NCBI GenBank assembly: GCA_014192625.1
Contig: BJHM01000018.1
Span: forward strand, 1-64,000
From: Planctomycetota bacterium
GTDB taxonomy: Bacteria; Planctomycetota; UBA1135; UBA2386
Reading direction: 5' to 3'
Length of the DNA stretch: 64,000 nucleotides
The notes below the pieces were generated by a model. That model saw nothing but the letters and a program-made list of their open reading frames with translations. It did not search any database and was not told the DNA's origin. This document shows positions 6,463 to 15,468 of the stretch, piece by piece (within the stretch, counting starts at the first letter, position 1; each line of letters opens with the position of its first letter). A program made the position numbers and the translations under genes.

Positions 6463-8682
6463 CTAGCCGGTAAAATATTGCTTTGGCTGGGGAAAACCTG
6501 CCACTCGATAGCGCGCGGCACCTTGCAATGTGAGATACGGATCCGTGAGGTGGGCACGCGCTATGGCACAGAGATCCGCGCGGCCAGCGCCGATGATCGT
6601 ATTGGCGTGATCCACTCCCTGAATGCCGCCGACCGCCATCACCGGGATGCCGGCTTCGCGCCGGATCTGTTCGGCGAATGGTAACTGGTACATCCGGCCA
6701 TACTCAGGCTTGGACTCCGGCGAGTTGCCCGCGCTCGACACATCAATCAAGTCGCAGCCCGCAGCCCGCAACCAGACCGAAAACTGCACCGCATCTTCGA
6801 CCGTGAAGCCGCGATCGAGGAGCCAGTCCGTGGCAGTCAATCGCACGAACAATGGCCGCTCTTTGGGCCAGACTGCGCGCACGGCGCAAAACACCGCCAG
6901 CGGAAAGCGTGCGCGATTGGCGAGGCTGCCGCCGTAATCATCCCGCCGCTGATTGCTCAGCGGTGAAAGGAAACTCGACAACAGATAGCCGTGCGCCATG
7001 TGCAGCTCGAGCACATCAAAGCCAGCTGCTGCGCCAAGCCTTGCACTCTGTGTAAACTCATCGCAAACACGGGCCATGTCCGCCGCGTCCATTGCCCTTG
7101 GCACTGGCCAGTTGCTTTTGAACGGCAGCGCCGACGGCCCAATCGTCTGCCATGCGCCATCGGTGAGCGGGCAATTGCCTTCCCACGGCCGACTGACAGA
7201 GGCCTTGCGCCCCGCGTGCGCAATCTGCAGTCCGATCTTGGCAGCCGAGTGACGATGCACGAAGTCCACCAAGCGCCGACTCGCGGCCAACTGCGCGTCA
7301 TTCCAGAGGCCAGCGCAGCCGTGCGTGATCCGGCCTTCGGGCGACACGTTGGTCATCTCAGTAAACACGAGTCCAGCACCGCCGACTGCACGACTGCCCA
7401 AGTGCACCAGCTGCCAATCGTCTGGCAGGCCATCCGTGGCTGAGTATTGGCACATCGGCGACACGACGATGCGGTTACCAAGCTTCATGGAGCGCAGCTG
7501 AAATGGCAGATACGCGGGCGGCGGCGGCACTGCCGTGGTTACGCCGGCGGATCGCGCGGCCGCCAAATCGGCACCCGCAACCAGCGCTGGATCACGCAGA
7601 CGGAGATTGTCGTAGGTGATGCGGCGGCTGCGCGTCATCAGATTGAATTGGAACTGCACTGGCGGCTGATCCAAGTAGCGCGCGCTATTCTCAAACCACT
7701 CCAAGCTCGTCTGCGCCGCTCGCTGGGTCTTCGCCACATCGACATAGCGGGCCTGTTCGAAGGCTTCCAGCGCACGCGGAATGTCCATGCCGCTTGCGGT
7801 GACCGCCACCGACAGCGCGATCGCATCCTCCATCGCCAGCTTGGTGCCCGACCCGATCGAAAAATGCGCCGTGTGCGCGGCATCGCCAACCAGCACGAGA
7901 TTCTTATGCCGCCATGTGCGGCAGCGAACCGTCGGAAACGTTCGCCAAACCGAGCGGTTGGTCAGCAGCCGATGACCACCCAGATGCTCGGGCCACAGTC
8001 GCTCGCAGAACAACGCCGACTGAGCCTCATCCAGCTGGTCCAAGCCTGCCTTGCGCCACACCTCTTCGCGACATTCAACAATCCAAGTGCTACGTCCGCG
8101 CTCGAATGGATATGCGTGCACCTGAAACAGGCCGTGCGGAGTGTCGGTAAAAACAAAGGTGAAGGCGCGCAGTTCTTGGTCGGTACCAAACCACGCGAAC
8201 TTGCACTTGCGCCAATCGAGGCTCGGCTGGAACTCTGCGGCAAACAGCTCGCGACAACGTGAGTTTACGCCGTCCGCAGCAATCACGAGATCGTTCTCCG
8301 CCATCAGCGCGTGCACATCCTGACGCAATGTTTCAAAGTGAATCTGCACTCCAAGCTCGCGGCAGCGCTTCTGCAGAATCTGCAACAGGCGCATGCGCGA
8401 CATCCCGCAAAACCCATGACCGGTGCTGACCACGCACTCGCCACCGTGATAAGTCTCGATGTCGCTCCAGTAGGTAAAGTTGGCACGAATCGCGGCGTAG
8501 CTTTCGGGGTCCGCAGTCTCAAAGTTGCCGAGTGTCTCGTCGGAGAACACCACGCCCCAGCCAAAGGTGTCGTCGGCTTTGTTTTGTTCGTAGATGGTGA
8601 TCTGTGCTTCTGGCCGCGACTTCTTGAACAGAATGGCGAAATAGAGAGCTGCGGGGCCACCGCCAATGCACGCGATCTTCAT
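6463..8682 (-). CDS. bifunctional FAD monooxygenase / OYE-type FMN reductase (salicylyl-CoA 5-hydroxylase or anthraniloyl-CoA monooxygenase type)
   Basis: A 739-residue fusion. Residues 1 to about 350 are a FAD aromatic hydroxylase: 'CIGGGPAALYFAILFKK' (dinucleotide fold), 'FGWGVVFSDETLGNFE' and 'NLVLVGDAAHTAHFSIGSG'. From about 375 on is an Old-Yellow-Enzyme barrel: 'MKLGNRIVVSPMCQYSA', 'GLQIAHAGRKASV', 'GFDVLELHMAHGYLLSSFLS' and 'IPVMAVGGI'. This domain order is that of anthraniloyl-CoA monooxygenase/reductase and bifunctional salicylyl-CoA 5-hydroxylase, which hydroxylate and partly reduce aryl-CoA thioesters in aerobic aromatic degradation. No aryl-CoA ligase or ring-fission gene is in the window, so the substrate is not settled. 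Confidence 0.88.
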   Translation of the reverse strand: MKIACIGGGPAALYFAILFKKSRPEAQITIYEQNKADDTFGWGVVFSDETLGNFETADPESYAAIRANFTYWSDIETYHGGECVVSTGHGFCGMSRMRLLQILQKRCRELGVQIHFETLRQDVHALMAENDLVIAADGVNSRCRELFAAEFQPSLDWRKCKFAWFGTDQELRAFTFVFTDTPHGLFQVHAYPFERGRSTWIVECREEVWRKAGLDQLDEAQSALFCERLWPEHLGGHRLLTNRSVWRTFPTVRCRTWRHKNLVLVGDAAHTAHFSIGSGTKLAMEDAIALSVAVTASGMDIPRALEAFEQARYVDVAKTQRAAQTSLEWFENSARYLDQPPVQFQFNLMTRSRRITYDNLRLRDPALVAGADLAAARSAGVTTAVPPPPAYLPFQLRSMKLGNRIVVSPMCQYSATDGLPDDWQLVHLGSRAVGGAGLVFTEMTNVSPEGRITHGCAGLWNDAQLAASRRLVDFVHRHSAAKIGLQIAHAGRKASVSRPWEGNCPLTDGAWQTIGPSALPFKSNWPVPRAMDAADMARVCDEFTQSARLGAAAGFDVLELHMAHGYLLSSFLSPLSNQRRDDYGGSLANRARFPLAVFCAVRAVWPKERPLFVRLTATDWLLDRGFTVEDAVQFSVWLRAAGCDLIDVSSAGNSPESKPEYGRMYQLPFAEQIRREAGIPVMAVGGIQGVDHANTIIGAGRADLCAIARAHLTDPYLTLQGAARYRVAGFPQPKQYFTG

Positions 8683-8779
8683 GCTCCGTGGAGTCTAGCA
8701 GTCCGCTGCGAATTGCATCTTCACGACACAAGTCCGTGGCAAACGGCACCTACGCAGCGCCGCTTTTGCCGGCGAAAAC

Positions 8780-9313
8780 TTATCCTTTGCGGTCTTTGGC
8801 TGCGGCACCTGGGCGGCGCAAAAGCGCAAATGCAGCGAGCGACACCACCGCAACCGCGCCGCCGATTGTGCAGCGATACACAGTAGAGATGATGCGCGCG
8901 ATACCGACCAGGCGGATCGAAGTGGCCCTTCGCGCGGCATGCAAAAGCCATGTGTTGGGCCGCAGCAGGCCAACTTCAAACTGCTTGTCAAACTCGTCGA
9001 TCGCGATGGTCCGGGCGGCACCGGCGAGCAGCGCCACCAAACGCAAAGGCTGAGGCCGCGCCCCGCCGTGCCAGGCGACGTAGAGCAAATCAAACTTCTC
9101 AGCGCGCAATCCGCGCACGAAGTTTGCCTTGCCGCCGACCGGCTTGTCGGGCCGGACGACGCAATACTCAAGGTCACGCGACAACAGCCAACGCGCATCG
9201 ACGCCGACATAAACCACGACGATCGCGTCTGGGTGACGATCGAGGAGGCGGCCCAGCATGAGCCGGGCCTGCGCCACTTCCGTCGTCAGGAACACTGCAA
9301 TTTTCTGCGTCAT
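8780..9313 (-). CDS. hypothetical membrane-anchored protein of polysaccharide cluster
   Basis: A 177-residue protein whose start overlaps the stop of the GT2-GT4 fusion by 4 bp (ATGA), so it is translationally coupled to it. The first 120 residues have an alternating beta/alpha look ('KIAVFLTTEVAQARLMLGRL', 'DAIVVVYVG', 'FDLLYVAWHGG') reminiscent of one Rossmann half of a GT-B glycosyltransferase, and a hydrophobic segment near residues 150-165 could anchor it in the membrane before a basic tail. I cannot name a family. The context implies a role in cell-surface glycan synthesis, perhaps as an accessory or truncated glycosyltransferase. Confidence 0.6.
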   Translation of the reverse strand: MTQKIAVFLTTEVAQARLMLGRLLDRHPDAIVVVYVGVDARWLLSRDLEYCVVRPDKPVGGKANFVRGLRAEKFDLLYVAWHGGARPQPLRLVALLAGAARTIAIDEFDKQFEVGLLRPNTWLLHAARRATSIRLVGIARIISTVYRCTIGGAVAVVSLAAFALLRRPGAAAKDRKG

Positions 9314-11679
9314 GGCTGCGCCTTCAGCATGGCCCGGTAAATGCGGTCAAACGACGCGTTGGCGGTTGCGACTGAAAAATACTTCCTGCAGTGCTCCTGC
9401 CCCTTTGCACCAAGCTGCTGCCGGAGGCCAGCATCGAGCAGGCAACGAATCAACTCCGCAGCAAACGAAGGCGCATCATCTGCGATCAACAACTGCGCGC
9501 CACGTTCGACAACATAGCCTTCGCACGCGATGCTGGTCGCCACCACTGGCCGGCCCGCAGCCCAGGCCTCAAGCAACTTGCCGCGCAGGCCGCCTCCCAG
9601 GCGCAACGGCAATGCAACCACAGTGGCCATGGCAAGCGCGCCCGCGAGATCGGGAATGAAGCCCGCGACTGAAACCCCATCGGCCGTCAGCGATTCAATC
9701 ACCGCCGGTGCCGATGAGCCAATCAAGCGGACTTTCGCATGCGGCACCTGCCTTTTCACGAGCGGCAAGATCTCGCGGACAAGCCAGAGCGCCGCATCGA
9801 CGTTGGGCGCATGTTTGTAATGGCCCACGAACAAGATCGTCGCCGGATCCTCGGCAACCATCGGGCTTGGTACAAATGCGGCGACCTCGATACCGCTTGG
9901 CACGACCTCGACCTTTAGCGTCTTTGCCTGCGTGCGCAACCGCGTTGCATCTGCATCAGACAGCGCAACGACCGCAGCAAACTTTGCCAGCAGGATCCGT
10001 TCATAACGATCAGCCTGCAGCGCACGGAATCGGCCGCCGAGCCCCTTGGCATCACGTTCGCTGGCAACCGCCATCGACTCATGACAAACGTAAAGCCGCG
10101 GCGCTACGAGCGGCTCATCAGCGACAATGTGTGCCATCTCGACGTATTCAACCTGCACAAGATCATGGTCCGTGCCTTCGAGCATCCGCCGCACTGCGGA
10201 TCGCATTGACGGGGCCGAGTAGTCAAGCCAAAGCCTGTGCGGCACCACTTGATGCAGGTTGCCGGGTTGCATGTTGCGCTGCCGCTGCTCGAGCACGACC
10301 TCGATGCCCGCAGCACTCAACGGCGCACTGCCGATCGCTTCTTCAGGATTGTCAATGAAGGCAAACAGCGTCACGCGATGGGTCTTTGCCAGCGCCAACA
10401 AACGCTCGAACAAGACCCACGAGCCATCGTGCCCACGGCGCGGCAGGCGCGCGCTCAAGACGAGGATCTTGTGCCCACGGGAACCTGCCGGAACTGGCAA
10501 GGAGCCGAGGTCCGTACCGCACATGGCGCGATGCGCGGCAATGCCATTGGCCGCGGCCAAGACCTGACGATCACTCAGCCGGTAACTGGACCGATCCGCG
10601 CAACGCTTGCGCAACGCTTCGGGCAGTCGCGGCAGCGCGCGCAGGAATGCCTTTACTTCAAACCACACGCCGTAAAGGTAGCGGCCGCGCGGCCGATGCG
10701 CGCGCAGCAGGATCGAACCTGGCAGCCCACCCAACACCATTGCCGTGTAGATCGGATCGGTGATGTTGCGCCAAAGGAACAGGTGCTGATTGCGGCGGAT
10801 CACGTTGTCGATGTAGTCATCGCCGAACACCTTGCGGCTGGTGCCTCGATGTTCGTGCAAAACCGCGGCGCGCGCGGTGAACAACACCCGGAAGCCACGC
10901 CGCCACGCCTGATACGAAAGCCCAGCGTCCTCCATGTAGAACGGGTCGTAGAGGGTGTCGAAACCGCCGAGTGCCAGGTAAACACGACGATCAAAAACAG
11001 CACTTCCGCCACCGGCCCAGAAGGTCGGCACCAAATCAAGCGTCCGCTCATCAAGACTAGGCTCTAGATGCCTCAGCTTGAGCCAGCCACGTTCGATGCC
11101 ACCTCTCGTGCGACCCGTCTCCTCGCGCCGCTTGAACGGATTGCGAAAGAACACCTCTGCCGCAACACCAAAAACTTTGGGGTCGCGCAGACCATCGAGC
11201 AGCGGTTTCAAAAAGCCTGCCTTCACCTCCATGTCGTTGTTCAAGAACAACAACACGTCGCGCGTCGCAGCTTGCACGCCAGCCAAGTTGCCGCGCACGA
11301 AGAAGCGATTTTTCGGCAATGCCACGATTTTCACCCATGGGTGCTCGCGCCGCAGCCAATCGACGGAGCCATCCGTGCTACCGTTGTCGACGATGATCAC
11401 TTCATGATCGCCGCCATGTTCTTGCACCGCTGCGCGCAACGAGGGCAGCAGCACCTCAAGAAAGTGTTTGCCGTTCCAGCTGACGGTGATGATCGACGCA
11501 GAGCGAGTGTCGCGGGCCTGGTATTGCAGTGGCCGCTTGCGCCACGCGGCGAACGGCCACCACACGAAGTCCACCAGCCACACGATCCCTAGCAACGGCC
11601 ACGCAATCAATGCCGTCACCAGCACTGACAGCAAAACGAGCGGCAGTGTCGCGGCTAGGAGAACGATCCGGCGGAGCAT
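9310..11679 (-). CDS. GT2-GT4 fused glycosyltransferase
   Basis: A 789-residue protein from the ATG at 11679 (the frame stays open to 11805, but that would overlap the upstream gene and adds unlikely sequence). Residues 1-40 are hydrophobic (membrane segment). Residues 55-320 form a GT2 domain: 'ASIITVSWNGKHFLEVLLPS', 'EVIIVDNGSTDGSVDWL', 'VLLFLNNDMEV', and 'FYMEDAGLSYQAWRRG'. Residues 430-785 form a GT-B/GT4 domain: 'KILVLSARLPRRGHDGSW', 'VEVVPSGIEV', 'ILFVGHYKHAPNVDAALWLV' and 'GGGLRGKLLEAWAAGRPVVA'. It probably adds two sugars in succession to a lipid-linked or surface glycan. It sits between the deacetylase-GT2 gene and the coupled 177-residue protein. Confidence 0.88.
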   Translation of the reverse strand: MLRRIVLLAATLPLVLLSVLVTALIAWPLLGIVWLVDFVWWPFAAWRKRPLQYQARDTRSASIITVSWNGKHFLEVLLPSLRAAVQEHGGDHEVIIVDNGSTDGSVDWLRREHPWVKIVALPKNRFFVRGNLAGVQAATRDVLLFLNNDMEVKAGFLKPLLDGLRDPKVFGVAAEVFFRNPFKRREETGRTRGGIERGWLKLRHLEPSLDERTLDLVPTFWAGGGSAVFDRRVYLALGGFDTLYDPFYMEDAGLSYQAWRRGFRVLFTARAAVLHEHRGTSRKVFGDDYIDNVIRRNQHLFLWRNITDPIYTAMVLGGLPGSILLRAHRPRGRYLYGVWFEVKAFLRALPRLPEALRKRCADRSSYRLSDRQVLAAANGIAAHRAMCGTDLGSLPVPAGSRGHKILVLSARLPRRGHDGSWVLFERLLALAKTHRVTLFAFIDNPEEAIGSAPLSAAGIEVVLEQRQRNMQPGNLHQVVPHRLWLDYSAPSMRSAVRRMLEGTDHDLVQVEYVEMAHIVADEPLVAPRLYVCHESMAVASERDAKGLGGRFRALQADRYERILLAKFAAVVALSDADATRLRTQAKTLKVEVVPSGIEVAAFVPSPMVAEDPATILFVGHYKHAPNVDAALWLVREILPLVKRQVPHAKVRLIGSSAPAVIESLTADGVSVAGFIPDLAGALAMATVVALPLRLGGGLRGKLLEAWAAGRPVVATSIACEGYVVERGAQLLIADDAPSFAAELIRCLLDAGLRQQLGAKGQEHCRKYFSVATANASFDRIYRAMLKAQP

Positions 11680-11779
11680 TCCTTGCTGTCGTAACGCGGA
11701 AGCAGGCGATCGGCCAGTGAGAGGTTGCCAGCAAGGCACTGCTGCCTCTGCCAAACAGCCGTACCATAGCGATGCGCGG

Positions 11780-13429
11780 TCAGCGGATCCGACCGGACAA
11801 CACAAAAAATAACAGCGCGATGTGCCCCCGCACGGTGCGCAGCGTCTTCATCTTGCTCACACCAAGCAGGCGGGCTTCCAGCAGCGCCGGGTATTCGCAA
11901 ACCACGCCGCCCCTGCGCAGCAAACGCACCAGCATCTCAGCCATGCCGAGGAAATCCCCGTGCAGCAATTCGATTGGTGCCACCTTGGAACGGCGATAGA
12001 CGCGGCAGCAGCTCGTCCAGGTGTAGAGCGGCTTGCCGAGGATGCGGCGATACATGAACGACAACGTGCGCGACAGGCAAAGCCGCCAGCGCGGCACGTT
12101 GAGCACTTGCCCGTCGGGATGATATGGCGATGCCGTCACAAGGTCTGCGTCACCCAGCCGCGCAATCATCTGCAAAAGCTCCATCGGGTCATAGGAGCAG
12201 TCACAATCCATCGAGCACACGATCTCAGTGCTGGCAGCCCTGATACCCGTCTGGATCGCGGCGGCTACCCCGCGATTCTGCTCATGGCGCAGCAGCTGCA
12301 TATTGGTGCGGCCTTCACTCGCTGCAGTAAGCAGCTCCCAAGTCCGGTCGCGGCTGCAATCGTCAACGCAGATGAGCGTAATCGCATGGGTCGCAACGAA
12401 CCGTTCGCGCACCGCATCGATGGTGCGCAGGAAGTAGGCGATGCTCTGCTCCTCCTGAAACATCGGCACGACCAGCGAAACTGCCAGCGGCGCGGTGCTT
12501 CGCTGTGGTATGGCGCTCTGGATAACGATCGGGGCAGGCGGAAAGGCCAACGGTGAAACGACCACGGGCCCGCGCACTGGCAAACCCTGCACCCGCTGCA
12601 GGTGATCGAGGATGCCAGTAAACCGATACTGCCGCAGGTAACCCTGCAGCCGCTCGGCCAGGCAATCGAGGTTGCGATATTGGCGCCGGCGGTGAAGCGC
12701 CTTTACCGCGGTGACTCGGGGTTGCTCCGGATCAAACTCCCAAGACGTAACACTGCAGACGAGCGGCTCGCGGCGCTCTCGATGCCAGCGCGCGGCGGCC
12801 CGCAAGACCATGGGATATGGCAGCTGCCGCAACGAATGGCCGTCAGCAACCGCGTAGCGGTATCCCGCCCATGAGGCCACCGACAATGGCACTTCAAAAA
12901 TCCCACGTTCGGCGCCTGCCACATCGTGCTTCCGCACCGTGTGAAACTGTGGCAACGCGGCAAACTTTCGACCCACCGGGTTGATGCTCGCGTCATACGA
13001 GTAGCCTTTTTTGGCGAGCGTTTCGAGCACCCAAAGATCGTCGCTACAAAGCCACCGCGGCGATCGGTAGCCACGCACGAGACCACCAGCGGCGGCAATC
13101 GCAGCGACCGCCCGATCGAGGTCTGCGGCAAAATCTTCGACCTCCATCCCGTGCACGCTGCGCGGCCAAAAACCATGCGAGGCAACTTCGTGCCCTGCGG
13201 CAACGATGCGACGGACGAGGCCTTGGTTGCGTTCGGCGAGAATGCCCAGCACAAAGAACGTCGCCTTCGCACCGTGCTGGTCGAGGGCCTTCAGCACTCG
13301 ATCGGCGCTCCGGTCGATGCGTGGCTCAAACCGATCCCAGTGCTTTTGCAGCACCGCGCCACAAAGCGCGTCGCTGTGAAAATACTCCTCCAAAGAGACC
13401 GTGAGAATGTGTGGCCGCGCAGCGTCCAT
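11780..13429 (-). CDS. polysaccharide-deacetylase (DUF3473-like)-GT2 fusion
   Basis: A 549-residue protein from the ATG at 13429; the frame is open to 13711 but the extra 94 residues are Cys/Arg-rich and unlike a protein. Residues 8-285 resemble the NodB-like deacetylases seen with exopolysaccharide/XrtA-type loci ('ILTVSLEEYFH', 'ATFFVLGILAERN', 'HEVASHGFW', 'RGYRSPRW', 'GYSYDASINP'). Residues 325-545 are a GT2 domain of the dolichyl-phosphate-mannose-synthase type ('VSLVVPMFQEEQSIAYFL', 'LICVDDCSRDRTWELL', 'NRGVAAAIQTGIRAA', 'VCSMDCDCSYDP'). Expected deacetylase metal and base residues seem altered (Ser12, Glu15, Pro89), so the first domain may be inactive or modified. Confidence 0.85.
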   Translation of the reverse strand: MDAARPHILTVSLEEYFHSDALCGAVLQKHWDRFEPRIDRSADRVLKALDQHGAKATFFVLGILAERNQGLVRRIVAAGHEVASHGFWPRSVHGMEVEDFAADLDRAVAAIAAAGGLVRGYRSPRWLCSDDLWVLETLAKKGYSYDASINPVGRKFAALPQFHTVRKHDVAGAERGIFEVPLSVASWAGYRYAVADGHSLRQLPYPMVLRAAARWHRERREPLVCSVTSWEFDPEQPRVTAVKALHRRRQYRNLDCLAERLQGYLRQYRFTGILDHLQRVQGLPVRGPVVVSPLAFPPAPIVIQSAIPQRSTAPLAVSLVVPMFQEEQSIAYFLRTIDAVRERFVATHAITLICVDDCSRDRTWELLTAASEGRTNMQLLRHEQNRGVAAAIQTGIRAASTEIVCSMDCDCSYDPMELLQMIARLGDADLVTASPYHPDGQVLNVPRWRLCLSRTLSFMYRRILGKPLYTWTSCCRVYRRSKVAPIELLHGDFLGMAEMLVRLLRRGGVVCEYPALLEARLLGVSKMKTLRTVRGHIALLFFVLSGRIR

Positions 13430-14078
13430 CGGCACCGCTGGCAAATGCACAGGATGAGCCGCCTTCACGCGCCCCACGACGCCATCGGCATAGGCAAGCC
13501 ATGACTGGGCGATCGGAAAACGGCGACAGGCACTTGCATGCTGAGTGCACGCAACGCTCTGCATTTGTGGGGCACCGAGATCGCACGCCGCGGGTTTGCC
13601 GCAGTCAAAGGCACGTTGTGCTCTGGGCGCGCTACCGCACTGACATTCCGAATCTTTGCGCAAAGTCCACGGCAGCACTGACTGACAAGCATGCGGGCCA
13701 TCTTTGCACAACTCGCAAAGCCCGCGCCACGCGCAAGACCAGAGCAGGTTTCAGATCGGTGGAGGGCATGGGTCATGAGGTGATCGCAAACTCGGCAAGG
13801 AGGGCGCGCGGCCAAATGCTGCCGCAGGCCGCTAACGCCAAGGTGCGGCATCATCCCGATCACCGCGGTGCCTTCCAAGCCAAGACCCAACCGAATCCCG
13901 CGCTCACTCACAAGGCAGGGTGAGCAAAATGGCCCCCTGGCAACTGTTGGGCGCGCCGCAAAGCGCCTGCTGCGAGAGGAATCACGGCCCACGGCGCAGC
14001 ACTCGCGCAACCTGCCAACAGATCCCTTGCTGCGCAGCATGGGCACACTGCGCTTTGGCTAAAATGTGCTGGCGCGAC
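13430..14078. other. gene-poor interval
   Basis: About 650 bp between the deacetylase-GT2 start and pepP. Frames are open on both strands (13411-13923 plus, 13465-14046 minus), but their translations are Arg/Cys/Ser-rich with no domain pattern and they mirror each other as high-G+C shadows do. No tRNA, RNase P or tmRNA signature was recognised. It may hold promoters for the minus-strand polysaccharide block. Confidence 0.35.
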
Positions 14079-15461
14079 TCAGCGGAGCGCCATCAGTCGT
14101 TCGATTTCAACGATGGACTTCGGTGCCGCAGCGGTCAGCACTTCGTTGCCGCGCGTGGTTATGTAAACATCATCTTCGATGCGGATGCCGATGCCGCGCA
14201 GCTCCTTCGGCACCCGCCGATCCCGCGGCGCGAAGTAGAGACCCGGCTCGACCGTGAGGATCATGCCAGGAGCCAGCTGAATCGGCACGCCGCCCTGATC
14301 ATTATACGCGCCACAGTCGTGCACATCGCGACCAAGCCAGTGGGATGTGCCGTGCATATAGAACGGGCGGAACTGGTTTTGCTTTATGAGCTGCGCCACC
14401 GAGCCTTTCAGGACACCAAGTTGCACTAGGCCCTTCGTCAGTTCACGAATGCATGCCTTGTGCGGCGCGTCAAAGCGAGCACCGGTGCAGGCGGCGCGGA
14501 TGCCTGCGAGTTGCGCGCGCAGCACGACTTGATAGACGCGACGCTGAGAGGCGCTGAACTTGCCACTTACCGGAAACGTGCGCGTGACATCCCCCGTATA
14601 GCCGCCGGACTCCGCACCAGCGTCGATCAGCAAAAGCTCGCCGCTGCGCATCCGTCGGTCGTTCTCGTGGTAATGCAGGATGCAGGCATTTGGGCCACTC
14701 GCAACAATCGACTGGTAGCCATTGCGCACGCTACCCTGCGCGCGAAACGTCAACTCAAGCTGCGCCTGCACTTCGTATTCGTAGCGGCCAGTTGCCGCAA
14801 ACCGCATCGCCGCACAGTGGCCAGCAGCCGTGATCGCAGCTGCGCGACGCATCAGCGCAACTTCCGCCGCGTCCTTGCGCAGGCGACATGCAGCAATCGC
14901 TGGCGTCGGATCCTGCAGGATCGGATGCATCGGCGCCTGCGCCTTGCGATGCTTCATTGCGTTGTTCGCAAACAGCTCCATCAGCTTCTGATCAAAGCGT
15001 GAGTTGGCACCGAGCCGCACGAACAGGCGCTCATGCGCGGCAACCAACGCAGGCAACGTCTGCCATAGCTCGCCCCATGAATGCGCCTGATCGACGCCAA
15101 ATTCGCGCAGCGCACCCTCCGTGCCAGAACGGTGTCCGTCCCAGATCTCGCGCTCCTTGTCACGCGGCCGAACAAACAAGACTGTGCGGTGCTTGCCATC
15201 CTTCGTCCGCCAGGCTGCGAGCAGCGCCTCGGGTTCAGGAAACCCAGTCAGGTAATGAAAGTCACTGCCCGGTCGAAACTCATGGTGCACGTCGCCGTTG
15301 CGCAATGCCAGAGGCGCAGTCGGCAACAACAGGAGGCCCTCGCCGAGCGCGTCGAGGACACGCTGGCGGCGCTGATAATGGAGACGAGGATCGGCAGCTT
15401 TGTCGCGGGACACGCGCAGCAGTCTATGGCCAGCGGCCGTGGAGCACAGCCACGCAACCAA
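14079..15461 (-). CDS. pepP: Xaa-Pro aminopeptidase (M24B)
   Basis: A 460-residue metallopeptidase that removes N-terminal residues preceding proline. The N-terminal domain includes 'GDVHHEFRPGSDFHYLTGF', typical of PepP. The M24 'pita-bread' domain shows the expected dinuclear metal ligands: Asp in 'LLLIDAGAESGGYTGDVTRT', His in 'MHGTSHWLGRDVHD', Glu in 'ILTVEPGLYFA' and Glu in 'GIGIRIEDDVYIT'. The first in-frame ATG is at 15461, only 7 bp from the REC-CheX stop; a GTG at 15413 is a shorter alternative giving the start 'VSRDKAADPRL'. It is cytoplasmic by lack of a clear signal peptide. Confidence 0.92.
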   Translation of the reverse strand: MVAWLCSTAAGHRLLRVSRDKAADPRLHYQRRQRVLDALGEGLLLLPTAPLALRNGDVHHEFRPGSDFHYLTGFPEPEALLAAWRTKDGKHRTVLFVRPRDKEREIWDGHRSGTEGALREFGVDQAHSWGELWQTLPALVAAHERLFVRLGANSRFDQKLMELFANNAMKHRKAQAPMHPILQDPTPAIAACRLRKDAAEVALMRRAAAITAAGHCAAMRFAATGRYEYEVQAQLELTFRAQGSVRNGYQSIVASGPNACILHYHENDRRMRSGELLLIDAGAESGGYTGDVTRTFPVSGKFSASQRRVYQVVLRAQLAGIRAACTGARFDAPHKACIRELTKGLVQLGVLKGSVAQLIKQNQFRPFYMHGTSHWLGRDVHDCGAYNDQGGVPIQLAPGMILTVEPGLYFAPRDRRVPKELRGIGIRIEDDVYITTRGNEVLTAAAPKSIVEIERLMALR

Positions 15462-15468
15462 ACAAGAC

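Noticed and set aside
7447-8262. 271-residue plus-strand ORF inside the FAD/OYE fusion gene
   Set aside because: Fully antisense to a well-supported enzyme; no motif of its own.
13465-14046. 193-residue minus-strand ORF and overlapping plus-strand ORF
   Set aside because: Arg/Cys/Ser-rich translations without domain pattern; both strands are open, which is typical of high-G+C non-coding DNA.
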